DNA from: Natronococcus sp. CG52
GTDB taxonomy: Archaea; Halobacteriota; Halobacteria; Halobacteriales; Natrialbaceae
Direction of reading: 5' to 3'
NCBI RefSeq assembly: GCF_023913515.1
Contig: NZ_CP099391.1
Location: forward strand, 3,162,001-3,226,000
DNA: 64,000 bases
The notes below the pieces were generated by a model that ran no database searches, had not been told where the DNA came from, and saw only the letters and a list, made by a program, of their open reading frames with translations. Both the position numbers and the translations under genes were made by a program. Below, piece by piece: positions 1-8,319 of the stretch. Numbering within the stretch: the stretch's first letter is position 1; every line of letters begins with the position of its first letter.

Positions 1-927
1 GCGGCAGAACTCCTTACCGGTCTCGAAGCCGTCGGGAACCGTCACGAAGCCGTTGACGCCGACGGGGTCGTACCACCCGAGGCCGTGTTTCTCGAGGAAC
101 TCTTGCACTCGATCGCGGTGGTCGGCGACGAGCGCGCGGTTCTCCGCGAGGATCTCCTCCTCCCGCTCGCCGAGAGCCTGCTTCGCGACGTGCTGGCCGA
201 AGATGGAGGGCGAGATGGTCGTGTAATCCTTCCAGTTCCAGGCCGTCTCGAGCAGGTCGGCGTCCCCGACGAGCCAGCCGAAACGCAGGCCCGCGAGCCC
301 GTAGGCTTTCGACAGACTCGCCGTCGAGAGCCCGTGCGGTCCCAGGCTCGCAACCGGCGGGAGGGGATCCTCGGCCAGCAGGCGGTACACCTCGTCACAG
401 AGCAGGTAGGCACCGTTGTCCTCGGCCAGGTCGTACAGGGCCTCGACTTTCTCGAGCGGGTGGTACCGTCCGGTCGGGTTGTTCGGGTTGTTGCACACGA
501 TCAGTTCCGTCTCGGGCCGGATCGCGTCGGCGACGGCGTCGACCGAGAGCTCCCAGTTCGGCGGCTCGAGCGAAACCGTCGTGACCTCACCGACGGACTT
601 CGGCACGGCGTGGAGCGCCTGGTAGGTCGGGGTGACGACGACCGCGTGCGCGTTCCGTTCCTGGAGCGTCGAGAGGAACGCCAGGAAGTTCGCCTCCTGG
701 GTCCCGCAGGTGCACAGCACCTCGTCGGCCTCGCGGTCGTAGCGGTCGGCGAGTTCCGCACGGAAGTCCGGATCGCCGTTCGTCGGGATCACGTAGCCGA
801 GTTCGCCGGGATCTGTGTCGAAGCGGTCCGTCGAGAGGCTTCGGACGCCGCTCTCGGCGAGCATGACGTCCGCCTCGTGTTCGTACTCGGCGAACCAGCG
901 CTCGAGGCCGAAGGTATCGATCTGCAT
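1..927 (-). CDS. Class I/II (PLP) aminotransferase, C-terminus cut by window edge
   Basis: The frame opens at ATG 927 and runs without a stop to base 1, giving about 309 residues of a fold-type I PLP enzyme. The N-terminal part carries the usual aminotransferase landmarks: CTCGTQEANF (cofactor-phosphate loop), CNNPNNPTGRY (Asn/Pro substrate-cofactor segment), LCDEVYRLL (Asp-x-x-Tyr) and TASLSKAYGLAGLRFGW, whose Ser-Leu-Ser-Lys supplies the Schiff-base lysine. A family member is normally 370-400 residues, so about 60-80 C-terminal residues lie outside the window. The amino-acid substrate cannot be told from sequence alone. It is transcribed away from the hairpin-rich gap to its right. Confidence 0.9.
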   Translation of the reverse strand, partial: MQIDTFGLERWFAEYEHEADVMLAESGVRSLSTDRFDTDPGELGYVIPTNGDPDFRAELADRYDREADEVLCTCGTQEANFLAFLSTLQERNAHAVVVTPTYQALHAVPKSVGEVTTVSLEPPNWELSVDAVADAIRPETELIVCNNPNNPTGRYHPLEKVEALYDLAEDNGAYLLCDEVYRLLAEDPLPPVASLGPHGLSTASLSKAYGLAGLRFGWLVGDADLLETAWNWKDYTTISPSIFGQHVAKQALGEREEEILAENRALVADHRDRVQEFLEKHGLGWYDPVGVNGFVTVPDGFETGKEFCR

Positions 928-1508
928 ACGGAAGCGTTGGCGGCAGTTCGTAATACGGGTTGTTCATTCGGAAGCGAGATGTCGAATCCGCTAGGAGAGA
1001 CCGCGAACGATGGCCCGTTTCGACCAACTCGAACCACGTCGCGGCGGCGCGCGCTGTCAATCACGTTCGAGCGAAGCGAGGTGCGAGCGTGCGAGCACCT
1101 CGAAAAACGAGCGGTGACCGGCAGGAACCGCGAGTACAGCGGGAACTGATCGACGACTCTGTGCGAGGTCTTCGCTCGTTCGCCTTCGCTCACTCGCTCA
1201 TCCACCGGAAGACGCCTCGCGTCTTCCGAGCCGTTCGCTCACTTCGTCTGCTCACGGGCGTTGCGGGACGGCAAAGCCGTCCCGACAGTCGCGGCACGTA
1301 GTGCCGCGCACTGCCCGTTCGCACGGTACGCGGGACCGAAGGTCCCGCGCTATTCACGAAGACCTCGCGCAATTTCGGCTGAGGGGTCGCGCCTCGCGTC
1401 GCTCGCCCTTCAGCCAGCGCGCGCCACCGCGGCATCGCTCGGTCTGCTCGAGTCGGACCCTCGTTCATCGCTACTCCGTCCCATACGGCTCACCGCTGCG
1501 AGGAGCCG
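928..1508. other. Intergenic gap with no convincing gene
   Basis: No frame here has haloarchaeal protein character; the translations are Arg/Ser-rich, as expected of shadows of GC-rich non-coding DNA. The first about 100 bases hold the promoter of the leftward aminotransferase. The rest is the repeat described at 1035-1470, a series of perfect short hairpins joined by reiterated TCGCTC-type sequence. Confidence 0.7.
1035..1470 (+). repeat. Dispersed intergenic repeat, copy A, with a run of four perfect hairpins
   Basis: Bases about 1035-1175 match, in opposite orientation, bases about 6860-6985 (copy B); shared blocks include GCGCGCGCTGTC, TTCGAGCGAAGCGAGGTGCG, GAGCACCTCG and TGTGCGAGG. Downstream are four perfect inverted repeats within 150 bp: 1207-1214/1220-1227, 1264-1272/1276-1284 (AAA loop), 1291-1297/1301-1307 (GTA loop) and 1329-1337/1341-1349 (GAA loop). 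The stems differ in sequence but keep 7-9 bp arms and mostly 3-base loops. No transposase is attached, so this looks like a non-autonomous intergenic element or structured RNA/DNA. Boundaries are approximate. Confidence 0.7.
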
Positions 1509-2576
1509 TCAGGACCACCGGAATCCGAGCGGTTCGGCCGGCGGCTCGAGCGGACTCGCCGGCAACCCGTCCCCGACCTCGGGATCGTTGTACGCTCCCG
1601 GCGCGACGTCGTTCGGCGTGTCGGGGTAGAACAGCGAGGCGAGCGCCTGGATCTGGCCTCGACCCACGCCGAGTTCGAACTGGCCGCCGCCGTACAGCCG
1701 GATGCCGCGCTCCCGACAGTACGATACCGTCTCGAGCAGCGACTCGAGCGAGCCGAAGCGCGACGGTTTGATGTTGAGCCACCGGGGCTCCCACGGCAGG
1801 TCCTCGACGTCGGCCAGTCCGTGAATCGGCGCGTCCCAGGACACCCGATCTCGAACCCGGGAATCGTCGAACAGCGGCTCCGTCGCCGACTCTAGCGCGG
1901 GATCTTCGACCACGGCGTCTGGGAACTCCTCGAGCACCAGTTCGTAGAGTTCGGGATCGGCCTCGACGTCGACCTCGGTGCCGTGGTACTGTCCCTTCAG
2001 ATCGAGGATGCGCACGGCGTCGGTCGACGCGAGCGCTTCGACCAGCTCGGCGTCCCATGCGGGAATCGGATCGAGTTTGAACTCGAGCCCGGGAACGGCC
2101 TCGAGCAGGTCGCCGATACGATCCGTCGTCGGCTCGTCGCCGAGTCGCGTGCTGGCGACGAAGCGGACGGGCTCGTACCGTTCGCCGAGCGCCGACGCCA
2201 GGTCCGTCTCGGCCTGTCGGAGCGCGAGGTCGAGCGCCGCGCTCTCGAGTCCCCACCGCCGGTAGTTGCGGAAGACCTCGCGGTCGGGTGCGCCGGCCGG
2301 AAAGCAGTCGATGTCGTCGAGGTGACTCGAAAAGGAGTCGATCGTGTACTCGCCGGTCAGGTCGGACAGTCCGGTTTCGGCCAGCGCGTCGTGCTCGTCG
2401 GTCTCGTAGGTGACGTCCTCGCCTACCCCCTCGACAGGGTCGCTATCCGGCCCGGGCCCGGCGAACGCGAACTCGGTGGTCACGCGGGTGAAGCCGCTCG
2501 AGGTGTCGCGTTCGAGGCGGTCCCTCGAGACGGAGTCGATCGTCAGCGGAAGGTCGGCGATCTGGTCGTACTCCAT
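1509..2576 (-). CDS. Enolase-superfamily (mandelate racemase/muconate lactonizing-like) protein
   Basis: 355 residues from ATG 2576. The C-terminal two thirds follow the enolase-superfamily barrel: FKLDP, ILDLKGQY, VVEDPAL and SWDAP stand where the metal-binding Asp/Glu/Asp set is expected, then LNIKPSRFG (general-base lysine strand) and YGGGQFELGVGRG (last barrel strand). The first barrel motif has a single lysine (K-L-D) rather than Lys-x-Lys, so one of the two usual bases may be missing. The N-terminal about 110 residues are the acidic capping domain. Substrate unknown; a dehydratase or o-succinylbenzoate-synthase-like activity is possible, but no menaquinone genes are nearby. It stands alone between the hairpin repeat and a small zinc-finger gene. 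Confidence 0.8.
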   Translation of the reverse strand: MEYDQIADLPLTIDSVSRDRLERDTSSGFTRVTTEFAFAGPGPDSDPVEGVGEDVTYETDEHDALAETGLSDLTGEYTIDSFSSHLDDIDCFPAGAPDREVFRNYRRWGLESAALDLALRQAETDLASALGERYEPVRFVASTRLGDEPTTDRIGDLLEAVPGLEFKLDPIPAWDAELVEALASTDAVRILDLKGQYHGTEVDVEADPELYELVLEEFPDAVVEDPALESATEPLFDDSRVRDRVSWDAPIHGLADVEDLPWEPRWLNIKPSRFGSLESLLETVSYCRERGIRLYGGGQFELGVGRGQIQALASLFYPDTPNDVAPGAYNDPEVGDGLPASPLEPPAEPLGFRWS

Positions 2577-2775
2577 ACATCACTCCTCGAGGGCCAGCGA
2601 AAAGAACGTTAGAGTCGAGGGTTCGACGGTCGCTTTACGGATTTGATATCTTACTCTTCCCTCGCCAAATATTGCCTGAAGAGAAACCCCAGACCGGACG
2701 TGTTCTTGACAGAATCGGAGGGTGCGACCCTTCCAGTCCTTAATTCAGAAATCCGTAAGAGCACGAAAAATTAGT

Positions 2776-2784
2776 TATTTATCC
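2776..2784 (+). promoter_or_regulatory. TATA-like element of the small zinc-finger gene
   Basis: TATTTATCC lies about 25 bp before ATG 2805 in an AT-richer stretch (2640-2800), the usual spacing for a leaderless haloarchaeal transcript. This supports the start chosen for the gene at 2805. Confidence 0.5.
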
Positions 2785-2804
2785 ACACAGTTCACACTTC
2801 AGTC

Positions 2805-3059
2805 ATGATGGGTACGGGGGGTGGAGGGGAGCGGTGCCGTTCGGAGCACTCGATCGTCTGGGTCGATCCGGACGAACTCTCGCGATCGACAGAATCGACT
2901 GCAAGGGATGCGGACGACGGCGAACCAGACCTCGAGAACGACCGCATCGACCTGGAGTTCGAGTGGTTCCAGCTCTGTCACGCCTGTGGCGAGCAGAAGT
3001 GGTTTCGTGCGATGATCTGCGACGACTGTCGAGGGCGATACGGGGTTTCTTGGCGGTAG
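2805..3059 (+). CDS. Small zinc-finger protein, function unknown
   Basis: 84 residues from ATG 2805 (a second ATG follows at 2808). The N-terminal 50 residues are Gly- and Asp/Glu-rich. The C-terminus carries CHACGEQKWFRAMICDDCRG, two Cys-x-x-Cys knuckles 13 residues apart that could bind one zinc. Such single-domain small zinc-finger proteins are common in haloarchaea. A good TATA-like box 25 bp upstream and the acidic bias support a real gene. It converges on the ABC1 kinase gene, with 25 bp between stops. No function can be given. Confidence 0.6.
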   Translation: MMGTGGGGERCRSEHSIVWVDPDELSRSTESTARDADDGEPDLENDRIDLEFEWFQLCHACGEQKWFRAMICDDCRGRYGVSWR

Positions 3060-3084
3060 CCGAACCGAGACAGTCAGGCCGCCG

Positions 3085-4689
3085 TTACTCCTCGCGACGG
3101 CGCTGCCGAAGATTTTGCCGCGTGAACTGCGGCTTCGCCTGGAGCGAGCGCGGCTCGCGGAACGAGCGGTAGAGTTGAACGAGGACGACCGCAGAGAAGG
3201 CCGCCGCGACGAGGGATCCCTCCGGTGTCTCGAGCGCGTACAGCACCCCCGTGGAGAACAGCGACATCGTCAGGAGCATGCCGTAGACCAGCCGCCTTGC
3301 GAGCTGGTCGAAGACGCCCTCCGAGTCCTCGACGCCGATGCGGACGTAGAGGTTGTCCCGCTCGAGTCGGTCGAGCGCGCGTTCGGTCTTCGGCGCGATC
3401 CGAGTCAGCGACTCTCCGGAGCGGCGGACCTGCTGGCCCGTCTCCTCGAGATACTTCCGAACGGACTCCTCGCGGTAGCCCTGTTCGGTCAGGTAGTCGG
3501 TCGCGGTCGCGATGAAGTCGAAGTCCTCGTCCAGCGTGACGCAAACGCCCTCGACGACGGTCGCGACCCGCAGCACGAGCGCGAGGTTCTTCGGCAGTCG
3601 GAACGGGAACTCGTAGATCGAATCCTCGATCTGGCCGACGATCTGCTGAACGCGGTACTGCTCGATGTCCTGACCGCGGGCGTCCTGGATGGCCAGCTCC
3701 ATCACCTCGGCCATCACCGACCGGTCTGCCTCGGGGCTCAGCGTGCCGATCTCGATGAGCGCGTCCAGGATCGCGTCGATGTCCTGGTTGGCGACCGCGA
3801 TGTAGAACTCGACGATCTTCCCCTGAACGAACTCGTCGACCCGGCCCGACATGCCGAAGTCGTAGAAGATGATCGCGCCGTCGTCGGTCACCGCGAGGTT
3901 TCCGGGGTGGGGGTCCGCGTGGAAGACCCCGTCGTCGACGATCATCTGGAGGTACGACCGCTGGAGGTTCTCCGCGACCCGACTCCGGTCGATCCCCTTG
4001 CGGTCGAGGGCCTCGACGTCGTTGATCTTCGTCCCGGGAATGTACTCCATCGTGAGCACCCGAGGGCCCGAGTGGCGCTCGATGACGGACGGGATCACGA
4101 ACCGGTCGTCGCCCGCGAAGTTCTCCCGAATTTCGGTCAGCATGGTCGCCTCGCGCACGTAGTCCATCTCCTCGCGGATCGTCTTCGCGAACTCGTCGGC
4201 GAGGTTCTCGAGCGAGAACGACCGGGACTCGTCGACGAAGTACAGCAGAATCGGTAGCGACCACCGGACGACCCGCAGGTCGGCCTCGACCAGTTCCTCG
4301 ATGTTCGGGCGGCGAATCTTCACGGCGACGGGATTCCCGTCGACCCGGGCGCGGTACACCTGTCCGAGGCTCGCGCCGCTGATCGCGTCGGTGTCGAACT
4401 CGTCGAAGTGGTCCTTCACCGGACCGAGTTCGTCCTCGAGGACCGTCCTCGCCTCGGGCCAGGGGGCCGGCGGCACCTCGTCCTGCAGCGCGGCGAGTTC
4501 GTCGATGTACTCCGGCGGCAGGACGTCGGGTCGCGTCGACAGCAGCTGGCCGAGCTTGATGAACGTCGGCCCGAGCGTCAGCAGCGACTCGAGCAGAACC
4601 TCGGCGCGGTGGCGCCGGGTGGCCGGATCGACGTTTCGCGGTCGACCGAACAGCAGGTATCGCCGCCGGTCGCGCGCGTAGGCCAGCAA
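3085..4689 (-). CDS. ABC1/AarF/UbiB-family atypical kinase
   Basis: 534 residues from TTG 4689. Family motifs are all present: KLGQ (45-48), the Ala-rich nucleotide loop SGASLGQ (104-110), the invariant lysine AVKIRRP (K124), HADPHPGN (257-264) and the metal-binding DFG (277-279). A hydrophobic hairpin near the C-terminus (LVYGMLLTMSLFSTG and SLVAAAFSAVVLVQL) probably anchors it in the membrane. Family members act in quinone or isoprenoid-lipid metabolism as ATPase/kinase-like proteins. The start is uncertain: the family N-terminus (here LRAYRRFVVVAWQFLPLL) extends upstream of 4689, but no in-frame ATG or GTG exists before the TGA that ends hsp20 at 4756-4758; CTG 4749 is the only other candidate. 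It is probably co-transcribed with the Hsp20 gene. Confidence 0.9.
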   Translation of the reverse strand: MLAYARDRRRYLLFGRPRNVDPATRRHRAEVLLESLLTLGPTFIKLGQLLSTRPDVLPPEYIDELAALQDEVPPAPWPEARTVLEDELGPVKDHFDEFDTDAISGASLGQVYRARVDGNPVAVKIRRPNIEELVEADLRVVRWSLPILLYFVDESRSFSLENLADEFAKTIREEMDYVREATMLTEIRENFAGDDRFVIPSVIERHSGPRVLTMEYIPGTKINDVEALDRKGIDRSRVAENLQRSYLQMIVDDGVFHADPHPGNLAVTDDGAIIFYDFGMSGRVDEFVQGKIVEFYIAVANQDIDAILDALIEIGTLSPEADRSVMAEVMELAIQDARGQDIEQYRVQQIVGQIEDSIYEFPFRLPKNLALVLRVATVVEGVCVTLDEDFDFIATATDYLTEQGYREESVRKYLEETGQQVRRSGESLTRIAPKTERALDRLERDNLYVRIGVEDSEGVFDQLARRLVYGMLLTMSLFSTGVLYALETPEGSLVAAAFSAVVLVQLYRSFREPRSLQAKPQFTRQNLRQRRREE

Positions 4690-4755
4690 CAGCGGGAGAA
4701 ACTGCCACGCGACGACGACGAACCGCCGATACGCGCGGAGAGATGCCAGTCTCGG

Positions 4756-5124
4756 TCACCTCGTGTTGTCCGGATCGACGACGTCGATAGTCGTTTCACC
4801 GTTGCCCGACCGTTTGGGGAGCGTCAACTCGAGCACGCCGCGTTCGACCGACGCCTCCGCATCGTCCCCGACGGCGTCGTCGGGGAGCGGCAGATCGACG
4901 TCGAGGAGGAGCGGTCTGTTCTCCTCGATGTATCGGTACTCGTCCTCCGCGTCCTTCTGTCGGCGTGCATCGATGGCGATGCGTCCGTCCGCGACCGTAA
5001 CGTCGGTCGAGTCGGCCGTGACGCCCGGGACGTCGAGGACGAGGAGATACGCGTCCTCGCTCTCGAGCAGATCGAAGAAGACGTCCTCGGAGAGATCCTG
5101 CAACGCGTCGCGGAGCGCTGACAT
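4756..5124 (-). CDS. Hsp20/alpha-crystallin small heat-shock protein
   Basis: 122 residues from ATG 5124. The central beta-sandwich is recognisable: AYLLVLDVPGV, a DGRIAIDARR strand, LDVDLP and the closing GVLELTLPKR, matching the family's A-x-x-x-n-G-v-L motif with an acidic haloarchaeal surface. There is no C-terminal I-x-I oligomerisation motif, though TTIDVVD may serve. It is an ATP-independent holdase chaperone. Its stop (4756-4758) lies in the same reading frame as the downstream ABC1 kinase, with no ATG or GTG between. It is divergent from moeA at 5246. Confidence 0.85.
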   Translation of the reverse strand: MSALRDALQDLSEDVFFDLLESEDAYLLVLDVPGVTADSTDVTVADGRIAIDARRQKDAEDEYRYIEENRPLLLDVDLPLPDDAVGDDAEASVERGVLELTLPKRSGNGETTIDVVDPDNTR

Positions 5125-5245
5125 GGCCGTGGATTCGGACGCGGGTACGAAAAAGCCCGCGGTAGCGGCCGATCCCGGAGCGCTCGCAGCGACGTCTCCG
5201 GTGGCGTCCCGTACCCTTTTGAGCCCCGCCGACCCGAGTCAGGGT

Positions 5246-6526
5246 ATGGAAGGAGCCGACCGCGAGCGCAAGGAGGCGGGGTTCAAGGTACGGACGCCCG
5301 TCGACGAGGCGCGCCGAACGCTCGAGGAGGCCGTCCTCGACGGCGAAGCGAGCGATCCACCGACGGGAACCGAGACGGTACCGCTCGAGCGAGCCGACGG
5401 ACGGGTCCTCGCGGCACCCGTCACCGCCGCACGGAACGTCCCTCACTACCAGCGAGCGGCGATGGACGGCTACGCCGTCCGGGCGGCGGACACCTTCGGT
5501 GCGAGCGACCGCTCTCCCGAGGTGCTCCGAATCGGCGATCGGGACGGGTCGGTCGGACCCGGGACAGCAGTTCGGGTCCACACGGGGAGCGCTCTCCCCG
5601 ACGGCGCCGACGCCGTCGTGATGATCGAATACGTCGAGGAACTCGAGGATCTCGGCGAACTCGAGGTCGGTGACGCGGTGGCGGAGGGCGAGAACGTCGC
5701 ACCCGTCGGCGAGGACGTCGAGGAGGGACGGCGACTTTACGACGCGGGTCACCGCCTTCGCCCCTCGGACCTGGGTCTCCTGCGGTCGGTCGGCTACACC
5801 CGCCTCGAGGTCGCCCAGCGGTCGACCGTCGGCGTGATCCCGACCGGCGAGGAACTCGTCGAGGGCGATCCCGGCCCCGGCGAGGTCATCGAGACCAACG
5901 GCCTCACCGTCTCTCGGATGGTCGACCGCTGGGACGGGAGATCGACCTATCGCGACGTCGTCACCGACGACGCCGAGTCGCTGCGGGTCGCCATCCAGCG
6001 CGATCTCACGAAGGACGTCGTCGTCACGACCGGCGGCTCCTCCGTGGGTGAACGGGACCTGCTACCCGAAGTGATCGACGAGCTCGGCGAGGTGATCGTC
6101 CACGGCGTCGGTCTCAAACCCGGCCACCCGGTCTGTCTCGGCGTCGTCGAGGAGACGCCCGTCCTCGCGCTGCCGGGCTATCCCGTCGCCTGTATCGTCA
6201 ACGCCGTCCAGTTCCTCCGGCCGACCCTGCGCTGGCTCGAGGGAACGACCCCCGAACCCCACCCGACGACGCAGGCCGTCCTCGAGCGAAAGATCCCGAG
6301 CGAGCCCGGCACGCGGACGTTCGCGCGGGTGCAACTCGAGGAACGCGACGAAGCTGATCTCGAGCGCGGCGAGCCGGCCTACCGCGCGACTCCGACGCGA
6401 GCGAGCGGGTCCGGAGTGCTCTCGAGCGTCGCCCTGGCCGACGGCTGGGTCGTCGTCGACGACGAACGCGAGGGAATTCCCGAAGGGGAAACGGTCGCGG
6501 TCCAGGACTGGGAGCCGAACGCGTAA
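5246..6526 (+). CDS. moeA: Molybdopterin molybdenumtransferase MoeA
   Basis: 426 residues. ATG 5246 follows a CTTTTGAG box by about 25 bp, so an in-frame extension to 4763 is not needed. MoeA inserts molybdate into adenylated molybdopterin. Domain order is intact: AMDGYAVRA, GTAVRVHTGSALPDGADAVV, GENVAPVGEDV, VGVIPTGEEL, then the MPT-binding TTGGSSVGERD and VGLKPGHP, and the LPGYPVA hinge leading to the C-terminal beta-barrel. A second MoeA-type protein is encoded 1.8 kb downstream; two paralogues are usual in archaea and may split molybdenum and tungsten loading. The coxSLM-like molybdenum hydroxylase at 38.7-42.4 kb is a possible client. Confidence 0.93.
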   Translation: MEGADRERKEAGFKVRTPVDEARRTLEEAVLDGEASDPPTGTETVPLERADGRVLAAPVTAARNVPHYQRAAMDGYAVRAADTFGASDRSPEVLRIGDRDGSVGPGTAVRVHTGSALPDGADAVVMIEYVEELEDLGELEVGDAVAEGENVAPVGEDVEEGRRLYDAGHRLRPSDLGLLRSVGYTRLEVAQRSTVGVIPTGEELVEGDPGPGEVIETNGLTVSRMVDRWDGRSTYRDVVTDDAESLRVAIQRDLTKDVVVTTGGSSVGERDLLPEVIDELGEVIVHGVGLKPGHPVCLGVVEETPVLALPGYPVACIVNAVQFLRPTLRWLEGTTPEPHPTTQAVLERKIPSEPGTRTFARVQLEERDEADLERGEPAYRATPTRASGSGVLSSVALADGWVVVDDEREGIPEGETVAVQDWEPNA

Positions 6527-7091
6527 CAGTAGATACTGGTAACGGTCTTCTCGGTGTGAAACACCCCGTCCGAATTCAGATCGGGTAGTTTGTTACCGAG
6601 AGGATGCGAACGTACCATTGCTGTCTTTGACGGAGTAGCCGAGAATTCGAGCGTCCTGTCCGAACTGGCGACAGGGGATCGCCACGTCCTCCCCAGCCGA
6701 TTCGTTCGATCACGGGTCGTTTCTCCACGTTCGCTCACTCATCCGCCGTCAGAGCAAGCTCTGACGAGCTCCTCGAAAATCAGGGATTTTCGTCATCACG
6801 AGGCGGCAAAGCCGCCTCGAACGACTTCGCTCGTTCCACTCGCGAAGGCCTCGCACAGTGTCGGCGCTCGGTTCTCGCTGTGCTCACGGCTCCCTGTGGT
6901 CGCCGTTCGTTTCCGAGGTGCTCGCACCTCGCTTCGCTCGAACCCGATCGACAGCGCGCGCCACCGCGACGTGGATCGGTCGGTTCGGGCGATACAGGGT
7001 TCGCCTGTCCGTAACGGGCGTTTCACGAGCGGTTCTGAACAGCGAAACCACGCTAGTGCCGACCGGTAACGAGCGAGCGACGAGACGTCCG
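6527..7091. other. Intergenic gap with no convincing gene
   Basis: The gap between moeA and the beta-lactamase-like gene shows no credible coding frame. Its first about 190 bases contain a short hairpin (GGCGA/TCGCC separated by CAGGGGA, near 6668-6684) and a run of Pro/Arg codons. From about 6720 it is the inverted counterpart of the repeat at 1035-1470. Confidence 0.65.
6720..7000 (-). repeat. Dispersed intergenic repeat, copy B, with three perfect hairpins
   Basis: The reverse complement of about 6860-6985 matches copy A, including the GCGCGCGCTGTC, TTCGAGCGAAGCGAGGTGCG and TGTGCGAGG blocks. Next to it are three perfect hairpins: 6747-6755/6758-6766 (AA loop), 6774-6781/6785-6792 (AGG loop) and 6799-6807/6811-6819 (AAA loop). 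The last shares the GGCAAAGCC core with the hairpin at 1264-1284, but the outer stem bases differ and co-vary. Opposite orientation to copy A means recombination between them could invert the 5 kb between. Boundaries are approximate. Confidence 0.7.
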
Positions 7092-8219
7092 CTACTGCAG
7101 CGCCAGCCGAACCGCGTCCGCGAGCGCGTTCACCCGGGCGACGTGCTCGTAGGAGCCGTCGCGAACGCCGTTGGTGACGTAGGAGAACGCGACGTTTTCC
7201 TCGGGATCCGCCCAGCCGACGCTGCTTCCCAGCCCAGCGTGACCGAAGACTCGTTCGGGGCTGAGAGAGCCGTACGGAGCGACCGTCGTCCCGCCCTTCC
7301 AGAACCCGAGCGCGAACCGCGCCTCCCGCGAGAGCGTGCCGTCGGATTCGGTCTCCGCCTGGACCGTCGTCATCTCGTCGACAGTCGACTCCGAGAGGAT
7401 TCGGCTGCCCTCGAGCTCGCCGCCGTTCGCCAGACAGGCGTAGAAGCGCGCCATGTCTCGAGCGGTACCGATCCCGTTCGCGGCGGGAATGACGGCCCGG
7501 TGGATCGCCTCGGTGTTGAACGGCGCCGCGACGACGGTGTGGTCGCCCAACCCCTCGCCGGGGTCGCGACAGCGGTCGAACTCGTCGAAGGCGACGAGCG
7601 TGGCGACGTCGTCCGGTTCGTGCTCGCGGAGTCCGATTCCGGTATCGGTCATCCCGAGCGGGTCGAAGACGCGCTCGGCGGCGACCTCGTCGACCCGCGC
7701 CCCGGACACCCGGCGGACGAGTTCGCCGACGAGCCAGCCGAACGTGAGCGCGTGGTAGGCCGGCCGTTCGCCCGGCGGGAAGACCGGCTCCATCTCCTCG
7801 AGGTGTTCGACGACGGTGGCCCAGTCGGTCCAGAGGTCGGGTCGGTCGTCGATCTCCCCCCGCGGGAGGCCGGCCGTGTGGCTGAGCACCTGCCTGACGG
7901 TGATCTCGGCCTTCGTCGACCCGTCGTCGGCGAACCCGGGCCAGTGATCGACCACCCGGTCGTCGTAGGCGATCTTTCCGTCGTCCGCGAGCGCGTGCAG
8001 CGCGACCGCGGCGTACGGTTTCGTACAGGAAAACAGGAGATGGCGCGTCGTCGGCGTCGTCTCCCCGCCGTCGGGGCCTGTCGTCCCGCCCGCGAGGTCG
8101 ATCGCGGACTCGCCGTCCGCGAAGACGGCCAGCTGGGCGCCGTGGTGGAGTCCGACCTCGAGGTGTCGGTCGAAGAGGGCGGCGATCCGCTCGCGATCCG
8201 CTTCGGTGACAGGTGACAT
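7092..8219 (-). CDS. Serine beta-lactamase-like hydrolase (class C / EstB family)
   Basis: 375 residues from ATG 8219. The catalytic Ser-x-x-Lys is SCTK (S64, K67), the Tyr motif is YHALTFGWLVG (Y155) and the third motif is HAGLGSSVGW (His-x-Gly). These fit the penicillin-binding-protein/beta-lactamase fold as used by EstB-type esterases and D-aminopeptidases. No signal peptide is seen, so it is probably cytoplasmic and more likely an esterase or amidase than an antibiotic-resistance enzyme. It lies between the two moeA genes on the opposite strand and has its own divergent promoter region with moeA2 (8220-8319). Confidence 0.85.
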   Translation of the reverse strand: MSPVTEADRERIAALFDRHLEVGLHHGAQLAVFADGESAIDLAGGTTGPDGGETTPTTRHLLFSCTKPYAAVALHALADDGKIAYDDRVVDHWPGFADDGSTKAEITVRQVLSHTAGLPRGEIDDRPDLWTDWATVVEHLEEMEPVFPPGERPAYHALTFGWLVGELVRRVSGARVDEVAAERVFDPLGMTDTGIGLREHEPDDVATLVAFDEFDRCRDPGEGLGDHTVVAAPFNTEAIHRAVIPAANGIGTARDMARFYACLANGGELEGSRILSESTVDEMTTVQAETESDGTLSREARFALGFWKGGTTVAPYGSLSPERVFGHAGLGSSVGWADPEENVAFSYVTNGVRDGSYEHVARVNALADAVRLALQ

Positions 8220-8290
8220 ATGTCATGCAACTGGCGGCGGTATTGTAATCGTTCCCCTCGAGACCAGCGAACCACGCCGATCGACCGACG

Positions 8291-8297
8291 TTTTTAG
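8291..8297 (+). promoter_or_regulatory. TATA-like element of the moeA-PBP fusion gene
   Basis: TTTTTAG lies 23-29 bp before ATG 8320, giving a leaderless transcript and fixing the start at 8320 rather than further upstream in the same frame. Confidence 0.5.
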
Positions 8298-8319
8298 CCC
8301 CGGCCCGTCAAGTGGCGGT

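Noticed and set aside
85-1149. Long plus-strand frame opposite the aminotransferase
   Set aside because: Arg/Val-rich shadow; the minus strand has complete PLP-enzyme motifs in the same interval.
6650-6700. Possible insertion-sequence end before repeat copy B
   Set aside because: A hairpin around CAGGGGA and the following GC-rich string recall haloarchaeal IS200/IS605-type ends, but no transposase or second end is found.
7092-8219. Antibiotic-resistance beta-lactamase
   Set aside because: No signal peptide and archaeal context; EstB-type esterase or peptidase is more likely.
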